Of a stretch of DNA of 64,000 nt, positions 56,782-64,000 are shown piece after piece. Below the pieces are notes generated by a model. The model did no database searches and was not told the origin of the DNA. It saw nothing but the letters and a program-made list of their open reading frames with translations. The stretch is from Aspergillus flavus. Lineage: Eukaryota > Ascomycota > Eurotiomycetes > Eurotiales > Aspergillaceae. Position numbers and translations under genes: made by a program. The stretch covers positions 3,906,001 to 3,970,000 of the forward strand of contig NC_092407.1 of the NCBI RefSeq assembly GCF_009017415.1, given 5' to 3'. Within the stretch, counting starts at the first letter, position 1. Each line of letters begins with the position of its first letter.

Positions 56782-59700
56782 ATGGCAACGACATCAAGCA
56801 ATTCTGAAGCCGAAGCCGAGACAGTATTAGGTGAGCGGCCTTAGAGTGCTTCTTTCATTTATTGGGCAATGCCTCAGCTCTTATACATTATATAGAACTC
56901 GCCAAAGAGCTCCTGCAACACCTGCAGAATGATACTCATGAGGGTGTGATCTCAGTTAGCGATGCATTTCACTCACTCGATGAACATCTTGGCCGCCTTC
57001 CTCTACCTTCAGCTCCTCCGATTGCTATCCGTCGCCAATTAGCCGCGCACGGGGCAAGGTTATGGAATATATCTGCCCAGATGGTATCGATTCTTGGAAA
57101 CATTACTCATTGTAAAGGCATGTGAGTTCTGTCTACAATTTGCGGTATCGTCTGACTTTATAGTGAGCGCCATTGCGTTATTCATGCTTGATTGCGCTGC
57201 ACCAAGTCACGGCTCAGGTATGTCAATATATGATGTGTCAATTCCGGCAGATTCTCACGAAAAGATCTAGGAAGCCAAAGAGTGCTGGAAACAGCATTGA
57301 AAACCGTGCAAAGTTGCACAGGTACTCCCCTGTCGTCGTATATTTGTCTTACAGCTAGATTTTGATTAATTGGGCCAGAAAACGGTTTTATCGAACTAAG
57401 TCAGAAGATCATCGAGGTGGTAGCTGTACGCTTGGATAGACTCGAGAGACCGATGGAAAGCGCGGATAAGGCACAGATAGTATCAGCTACGGCAGGGTAT
57501 TACATGGCTCGAGTCCATTTGGTAAATACGCAAGCCCCAGGCGACTACATTCAGAGCTGACATGCTGAGATAAGGCTTGGCTGCAAGGGAGGCCCGATAT
57601 AGCAGACCATTTATTTTCAAAGATACCGGCGATAGCTACTGCATATGGCCAGAAACGCGTTCTTGACTTATGCTACAAGATCGGAAGTTTTGCTCTCAAT
57701 GACCGCCACTATGATAACGCAGCAAAGTGGTCGGAGAGGGCCTTGTCAGCTTGGGAACTTTACAACAGGAATATGGCCCAGTGCATTGGCAATGATGGAC
57801 TGTCTATTTTACACGCATCTAGTAAGGTCCAGCCAGGTAGAGGCCCTCGTATTAAGGTTAACGTAGCGTAGTTCGAGCAAACCTTCAACTCCAAGATTCA
57901 CTCGCTAAGGAGCGCTTACAAAAAGCCTTGAAGCTTATTGAAAAGGTTAGGAACCGAGAGTTACCTGAATCGTCAGTTTTGACCATGCTTATAGAGATGG
58001 CCCCATGAGTTTGCTGTCAAGGCGCTTCAGCTTGAGATTTTAAGCAAAGAAGGACACTGTAATGGCAGTGTGTATCTTCAAAGTGGGTAAACATGAGGTA
58101 TAATATATGCTTTGATGCTTATGATGGGCTTCAAGTACTACGAGATATGCTCGATATACTGAATCCCAACGAGGCAGAGTTGAAAACGAATGTGACACCC
58201 CGTGCCCTTATGGCATAAGACTATCTAACAAAGACACAGATTAGTGTTTTATCTCCAAAAAACTCGGGATCACGAGTGAGTAACCGCTAATATATGCCGC
58301 TTCAGACTGATTGAAAGCAGGACCAGTTTCTATGTGCAAGGACTGCAGCAGCTTCTAGTGGGAAAGCTTGCTGCTTCCGATCAGCAAGAGTGGACTGAGC
58401 GGATATTCATTCTCTTGGTCTGGACGTTGACAAATAGTCGTCTCCCCATCCAGAACAGTATCGGTATTTTGTGTGATACGATGAAAAGGGTAGCTAAGTG
58501 CGGTCGAGGCCTCTTGAGTGAGGATGTAACAAATGCTTGCCTGATTGTAATGAATTCATGTGCTATGGGGCCCAAGGTACTGACACGAGTTACAGCTCAT
58601 ATGGAAATACATCGATGTAGTATCATCCGAAGGCAATCTCCACGTTGCAGAACACTGGTGCTCCTTCGTACTCGAAGAAGCGATGTTTCAACTTTCCTCG
58701 GAAAATAAAACGATATTTATCAGGTGAGTAATGGTTGATCTGACTCATCGGTGGTCTAACAGGGAGTAGAAAATATATAGCTTGTGCATCGGATAAATCA
58801 AATGTGTGCGCGGCGTACGAGTTGTTTGACAATATGGCAGATGAGTATAGGAAATGCCCTTCAGCGCTCTACTTGATATATAAAGCGGCGTTGAATAACA
58901 GAGACTTCAGTCAAGGTAGGCAGTTGATGTTTTCTGTATATACAGTGCCTAACTATGACAAGGGCACTTTTATCTCGATTCTCTCTGTCAGGTGGGTGCA
59001 ACTGGCAGAACATACCTCTTGCCATGTGCAGCAGAAGCCCTTCGATCTGGGCAAACCTTGTTGGCAGCCGGATGTCTCCAGCACGTAATAGATAATCTAA
59101 ATGATGGCTTCCTGGAAGCAAAGTACATTGCAAGTCTCTTCATAGCTGCAGGTTGTCTCTTCTCAGCACAATTAGGGAAAACGGGAAAGGTGAAAGAGGA
59201 TGATGAGCTTTTAGCTCAGGTTATACGTGTATTCGAAGCAGGTACGTCCTGAATCAGAGCGCCACAGTACTTAATGCTTAGTATCTAACCTGGAAATTAG
59301 CACACAGAAATGAACAAAATACTGTGTTTTCGACTGTTGAACTTGAGTGGATTTCGCGGAGGAGCTACAACATCGCTGTGCAAGCACGCTCGTGTGATTA
59401 CCGGCTAGTGGTACAGCTACTGGACCTGTCGATGCATGTATGTTAGTGCCACTTGCTTATGCTATTTGTGAATTTCTGACGTTGGGTTCCCAGTTCACAG
59501 ACTTACAGAGGAAGACCATGACTTGCGAGAAGCAGTCCGGTCTTTGGCAACACTATCTACACTGCGACAGTATCAAGATTTTCAGCATCATAACAGAGGC
59601 TCGCAAGGAGGTAGAGCCCTTTTTGAAGGCTTGTTTGATCCTATTTACCAAGTAGTATTATTTAGAGGTTAATGGAAAGTAGCAACAACACTATGAAAAT

Positions 59701-60424
59701 GTCCAAAAAATTGCCCAGCACTGCCGAACTTACATTCGGAGTCGACCACAAATTGAGAATACAAGGGAACAACACAGTGAATGGCTGAAAGAGTATCGAA
59801 GGATCTTGTCAATTGATCTCGAATGCGCTATATTCTTCAATCAGTGGGACAATGTGCCTTCCATAATTGGCGAGTCGAAAAGCATAATGGACGATGAACT
59901 CTGCTCTATATTTTTGGATTGTGTCCTCCGTTGCGCAGCTTCGGTAACATATATCATCAAGGCTGTCGAGGTATTTATTCATCAGAAATCAATTTTTCTT
60001 GAAAATCAGCTATGATACATGTGCTAACAGATTATACTTTTTTAAGAAAATTATATTTGTCCTCCGCACTACCGCATCCCCGTACCTAGAAGCCGCAGCA
60101 GCCCGGGCCGTTCTTCCACGCTACATCCATACTTTCTTCCAACTCTCCTTAGATGCACAAGAATACTACCTTGCTGAGTCGGCCATTGATCAGGCTTTGG
60201 ATTTAGCTTGTGACCTATGTGGTACGGTCTTGCGTTACCCAAGCGATGAGATTCAGTGGATGGCAACGGTGGCATTTAATCGAGCGGTGGATCTCTACAT
60301 ACTTTCTGAAAGTGACGATTGCCGGCGATGGGCAGAGAAGGCCATCAAACTGGCCGATCTGGGTGAAAAGGACTGTGCCATGCTGGGAGATCTATTGAGA
60401 GAGAGGCTTCAGAAGTTGTCCTAA
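56782..60424 (+). CDS. ZIP4: Meiosis protein Zip4/Spo22 (TPR), intron-dense
   Basis: The gene starts MATTSSNSEAEAETVL at 56782 and ends at 60424. I trace about 18 exons; clear junctions include TVL/ELAKELLQHL, GSGSQRVLETALKTVQSCT/ENGFIELSQ, YYMARVHL/AWLQGRP, LIEK/RWPHEFAVKA, TIFIR/KYIACASDKSN, FEAG-AHRNEQ and AVE/KIIFVL. The Spo22 domain is visible as helical repeats: LWNISAQMVSIL, KRVLDLCYKIGSFALNDRHYDNAAKWSERAL, FALNAL-type units, VELEWISRRSYNIAV, LECAIFFNQWDNV, then EEYYLAES-type TPRs to the C-terminus (AVDLYILSESDDCRRWAEKAI). Family role: scaffold of the ZMM pathway that promotes meiotic crossovers. Some donors are weak (GTTGAA near 58180, GTGCTA near 58560, GTTAGT near 59444), so exon edges there are uncertain; every shift I met could be resolved by splicing. 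Confidence 0.82.
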
Positions 60425-61186
60425 AACATTGTTTGTTCCGTGGACTAATCCTTCACCAATGTCGACTACTATAAGTACCCACGATGGACTTGATTCACTG
60501 GGATGTCTCGGTAAATATGAGGCTATGTGGACCAGAATAATGATAATATGGTTTTGCAATAGCTCGCCCAGGAAGATGACCAGCGCTATCCATGCTAGAA
60601 GCACATACGTCTGTGAAAATTGGTTCTCTGCGAGGACGTTTCTGTAGTACAGGTCTATCGGCTCCAAACCTTGTGTCTTCCCGGAGAATGATTTCCACTA
60701 TTACACGGGCCCTAGACTTCTTAGCTTTTATCCATGTATTAAATGAATGATCTCCAGTCAACTTCCGACTTGCAGCGGATCTCATTCACGCCTACTGTGA
60801 AGCTCTTTGTCACTTAGATATGTCTCTGCCTTAAATCAAGATTCTGTTGCTCAGTCGCCCATTTCACTATCCAGTACCCTATTCCCTTTTCACTCCCCTT
60901 CCATTTTTAATTGTCTTCTTCCCCCCTCTTCCTTTCTTTCTTTCCTACTCATCCCATTTCCATTCCTTCCATCCTCAAACTCCAGTCATAATCATTGAGC
61001 TCGCTTTTCTATATTCCTGGAGTCAATTTTCTGTCAACGTCGGGCAACGCCTGCGTTTTTTGCTGCTACACTACGTCTGAGGTCCCTAAGAAGAGGATTT
61101 GCGCCTCAACAGATCTTGATATCGAGATTGCCAGGTAAAAAGGCTACCAAAGACCCAAAGCCGGGCAGGGAGCTTCCCGATATGGC
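60425..61186. other. Intergenic: ZIP4 3' flank and possible remnant promoter
   Basis: 0.76 kb. The striking element is a pyrimidine-rich tract at 60883-60976 on the plus strand, of the type seen before fungal transcription starts. It lies 200-300 bp upstream of the broken helicase, so it may be that gene's old promoter. Confidence 0.5.
60883..60976 (+). promoter_or_regulatory. Pyrimidine-rich tract
   Basis: About 95 bases dominated by C and T (CCCCCCTCTTCCTTTCTTTC core). In filamentous fungi such tracts often sit just upstream of transcription start sites. Here the only candidate downstream gene is the Upf1-like pseudogene. Confidence 0.45.
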
Positions 61187-62722
61187 ATGTATGACAGCAG
61201 CGGGGGATCTAAGGATCTACTTCTTGAATGTCGCCAGGTACGAGGCGCATTCGGCGGAGCATGCGCCAACTGCAAATCTATGGCCAGGAGGGGAGCTTTT
61301 ACCCCAGAGCTTTTCAACAGAGGCCCGACTGTTGATGACTGGGCTTGTGAGATCCGTGAAAGAGGCGAGCTTTACAAAATCACATGGACTCACTGGGAAG
61401 TCGCTCGAGGCTCGTGTCATTCACGTTGGCAACAACCCGGGGTTTACCTTGCTCGGTCAAGGGCGAAATTGCTCTATGCCCTCGAATCGGGGAAATTAGG
61501 TCCAGAGGGAGAAGAAGTCAACATGTTGGCCAAGGTTCGTCGTTATATTGAGCTTTTACGAACCATGTCATTCCGTGATTTTCCGACTGAGGACAAAAGT
61601 AAGGCACTTCTAGCTTTCAAAAAGGCCTCCCAAAGGGCGATTCAAAACTCACAAGTACTTGTCTCCACGAATAATAATGTCGGTGACTGTATGATCGCTT
61701 CCAACTTTGGCCTGAACGCGCAGGGGATCATTGTTACCAGAGATGAAGACACTAAGGAGTGCGAAACCAGTGCGTGGATACCACTGACGGAGCTACTCCA
61801 TGGAGATCGAGTTACGGAGTCATCAGTTGTGATGATGAGAAACAGCTTAGACCAACAGTGATCTCATTTCAAAACAAAATCAATACATTGAATTCGCTGA
61901 ACAGATATCTATCCCGCACTCCTCACGCCTCATGAGGATGAACCACCCGGTGATTAGACTCACCGAACAATTCCGCTACCGCCCAGTATATGCTATTTGG
62001 TCAAATTGTAGAACGTATGGGCAGATGTTACAGAGCCACGAATCCACCAATGTCATAGTCAGTCCTCGGTTCCTTGACGCTAGGAGAGAGGTATACAGCC
62101 TTGACAGGAAAGAAGATATAGACCTGGGCAATATCGTTGTGAGTGTTGCCGCTCCTTCTGTTGAGAATGTCGAATTTGGTGCCTGGCCACCCGTCTAGCA
62201 AGTCTCGGTATGGATTCTAGTTGAAGGTTCAAGCTGTATCTTGATGATGTGCCAAAATTACGCTACAATGATGCTCATCGTCTGCATATGCGTCGCCTAC
62301 TCATGGCGAACGAAAAGCACAGCAGATATCCCGCCAACAACGTTACTATCGTGACACCTTACCAAGCCCAAACAGGCTGTGCGTATCCGTCAGTCCATGC
62401 AGGGGAAGGAGTCAAAAGTCGTACTATACGACTGGTAATATCAAGCGCGGACGCCCTCTCTGATACGGGGTTCACTGTCGATGAGCGTCGAGCCACTATG
62501 GGGTTGACTAGAATGACAGATGTTATGATCAATTCGCTGCCGGAATCTGTCAGAATTCGTCTAAAAGCCGTCCCCTCGGGGCGGTACAATTATCTAGGGG
62601 AAAGGATCAACTTGAAGATGCTATACCTACGCGGGTTTATGTCGTGGGCGCAGAGTAAGAGTGATCTGCGCACGGTATTCTCGAGGGGACATGCAGTAGC
62701 TGTTCTTGCCTCGGCTTTTTGA
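61187..62722 (+). pseudogene. Decayed Upf1/Dna2-like P-loop helicase
   Basis: Pieces of one helicase lie in order but in different frames. 61187-61861 contains NSQVLVSTNNNVGD, GIIVTRDEDTKE and SAWIPLTELL (motif II region). A neighbouring frame then reads DDEKQLRPTVIS (motif III), another EFAEQISIP and MNHPVIRLTEQFRYRPVYAIW. 62249-62722 reads NVTIVTPYQAQ (motif IV), ISSADALSDTGFTVDERRA and GLTRMTDVMI (motif VI). I find no Walker A, and the usual motif V (Gln-Gly) between IV and VI is missing. At least two frame changes lie within ~120 bp around 61830-61900, at places without good splice signals. The family is common and often multicopy in filamentous fungi. A rescued spliced gene is possible but would lack the ATP-binding loop. 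Confidence 0.7.
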
Positions 62723-63190
62723 ATTTCTATTGGTAGCCTGCACACACGCGTGTCGGGTCTGGCTTTGGGTGTGGCGAAGCGATGAAGGAGGATGTAGGTA
62801 TTGAAAAGATGGAAGGTTTTTCTAGCAGGATGGAGCTGAAAATGACGCGGATTGGTAACTGTGGTTTCCTTAAGGTGAAGAGGGACAACCACTACGTGGA
62901 AAGTTGGACTTTGCCGTAGAGTATCGGTCGATACAATTGCATCTTGTAACTCAATTGAACCAACCTGCAAGTATAGAATATATTTCTAGTCTACATACAC
63001 AAGGAGAAATGTCTCACTGAAGCTACAATCTTGATCTTCACTCTCGCGATGCTGAGTCAGAACCTTTTCCTTACTAAATTAAATAGAATCAGATCCTTTC
63101 CTTCTACGGAATCCAACCAGGCAAATCTCGAACCCACCTCGTAGTCCCCTCAACCGCGACGACAGACGAAGAAAATAGGCTGCAGGCGCC
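62723..63190. other. Intergenic: helicase relic to exchanger gene
   Basis: 0.47 kb with no recognised gene; presumably the promoter of the exchanger gene. No repeat or RNA gene seen. Confidence 0.55.
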
Positions 63191-64000
63191 ATGGACTGGG
63201 ATAAATTACTATTCAATGCAGCGGTGTTTGTTGCTGGAGTATTCATGCTGGATTATGGCGCTGATAAGTTCATTGACCACACCGTCATTATCGGCCAGCG
63301 TCTGGGAGTGTCCCAGACCCTTATTGCTGTACTGACTGCCGGTGCTGAATATGAGGAGGTATGTATATATATATATATATACGGTGGGATATTCTTTTGT
63401 TCCTAAGTCCCTAACACTGTATTGGCTACAGCTTGCCGTAGTCGTTGCGGCAGTCCTGCAAAAGCAGTCGCCACTTGCACTAGGGAATGTGATGGGCTCC
63501 ACCATCTCGAATATCCTAGGCGCCTTTTCCCTTGGCCTTTTACTCCACCCTGGGCCGATAGCTTTCGATCAGAGTGCCAAGGTATATACAGCGTTGCTTC
63601 TATCGATCACAACCGCTTTCTACATCCTGACTTACTTCAACATGTTGAACAAAATCACTGGTGGCGTACTAGTGGCCATCTTTCTAATGTATATCATATG
63701 TACTTGCTATGCAATTCATAAAGGAGCGATGGAACCTCCAGAAGCATCTGACAGCGACAGCGACAGCGATGATGATGCCAGCGATGATGAGCATTCTTAT
63801 TCCACGTCCAGACCACAAGACAGTAGAGTGCAAGATGAGTCGGAAACATCTCCTCTTCTTACACATGAAGAGGCCCTTGTTGCTAAGAAGAGCGCTCCAC
63901 GCTCACTTTTCTATCATATCTCCCAACTCGTCATGGGCCTGTTAACGCTCACCATCTCTGGTTATCTGTTGTCACGCAGTGCATCGGTAATTGCAGATTG
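63191..64000 (+). CDS. Sodium/calcium exchanger-family membrane protein (3' end outside window)
   Basis: Exon 1 is 63191-63358 and exon 2 runs from 63432 past the window edge; the intron begins GTATGTATAT and carries a TA repeat. The product starts MDWDKLLFNAAVFVAGVFML. A first transmembrane bundle follows, then the alpha-repeat (LTAGAEYEE/LAVVVAA and LGNVMGSTISNILGAFSLGLLL), with the acidic and Gly-Asn-x-x-Gly-Ser residues that bind cations. Further helices (KVYTALLLSITTAFYILTYF, GGVLVAIFLMYIICTCYAI) precede an acidic cytosolic loop (SDSDSDSDDDASDDE). The second alpha-repeat should begin beyond 64000. Family role: Ca2+ or monovalent cation exchange across plasma or organelle membrane; substrate cannot be told. 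Confidence 0.88.
63364..63381. repeat. (TA)n microsatellite in intron 1 of exchanger gene
   Basis: Nine TA units lie right after the GTATG donor of intron 1. They are likely variable between isolates and could affect splicing. Confidence 0.85.

Overview
This is nuclear DNA from a filamentous ascomycete, most likely a eurotiomycete of the Aspergillus/Penicillium type. Genes are packed on both strands, introns are short (about 50-110 bp) with GT...CTRAC...AG signals, and the gene set is fungal: an AcuK-type gluconeogenesis activator, a Zip4/Spo22 meiosis protein, a CENP-Q/Fta7 kinetochore protein, TORC2 Avo1/Sin1 and a PKA catalytic subunit with a low-complexity N-terminus. No prokaryotic, viral or biosynthetic-cluster signature was seen. 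Exon models were built by hand from splice signals, reading frame and family motifs; for almost every gene the summed exons are a multiple of three.

Layout. 0-8.3 kb (all minus strand): an RMD1/DUF155 membrane protein cut by the left edge, the U3 snoRNP factor Utp16/Bud21, CTD-kinase subunit Ctk3, and a seven-exon ClC chloride transporter. 8.6-23.35 kb (plus): midasin/MDN1, a 4,913-residue six-AAA dynein-like ATPase encoded without introns. 23.6-30 kb: a PRCC-like protein, an NFKBIL1-like protein, a relic of an SNF2 helicase, an L-type lectin cargo receptor, and Tim13. 30.8-41 kb (minus): the PKA catalytic subunit, Avo1/Sin1 and RFC1. 41.4-48.6 kb: mitochondrial ribosomal protein L16, a four-exon 111-residue orphan, RFC5, COX11 and a TMEM135-like membrane protein. 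50-60.4 kb (plus): a bHLH factor, Fta7/CENP-Q, AcuK, and Zip4/Spo22 with about 17 introns. 61-62.7 kb: a decayed Upf1-like P-loop helicase. 63.2 kb to the edge: the start of a sodium/calcium-exchanger-family protein.

Functional themes. Ribosome assembly (UTP16, MDN1), DNA replication (RFC1 and RFC5 within 7 kb), mitochondrial biogenesis (TIM13, MRPL16, COX11), nutrient/stress signalling (PKA next to Avo1, AcuK) and chromosome segregation/meiosis (Fta7, Zip4) lie together. This looks like ordinary housekeeping synteny, not an operon-like system. The accessory-like material is limited to two broken helicase remnants.

The observations most worth a second look are: the ClC protein has glutamine at the proton-glutamate site and lacks the GxFxP phenylalanine; AcuK's zinc cluster is split by two introns around an 18-nt microexon; PKA's last intron is placed so that retention swaps the C-terminal hydrophobic motif; a perfect 10-bp palindrome lies in the ClC/MDN1 divergent promoter; and there is an unrecognised 111-residue protein. 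I did not find convincing evidence of an undescribed multi-gene system.
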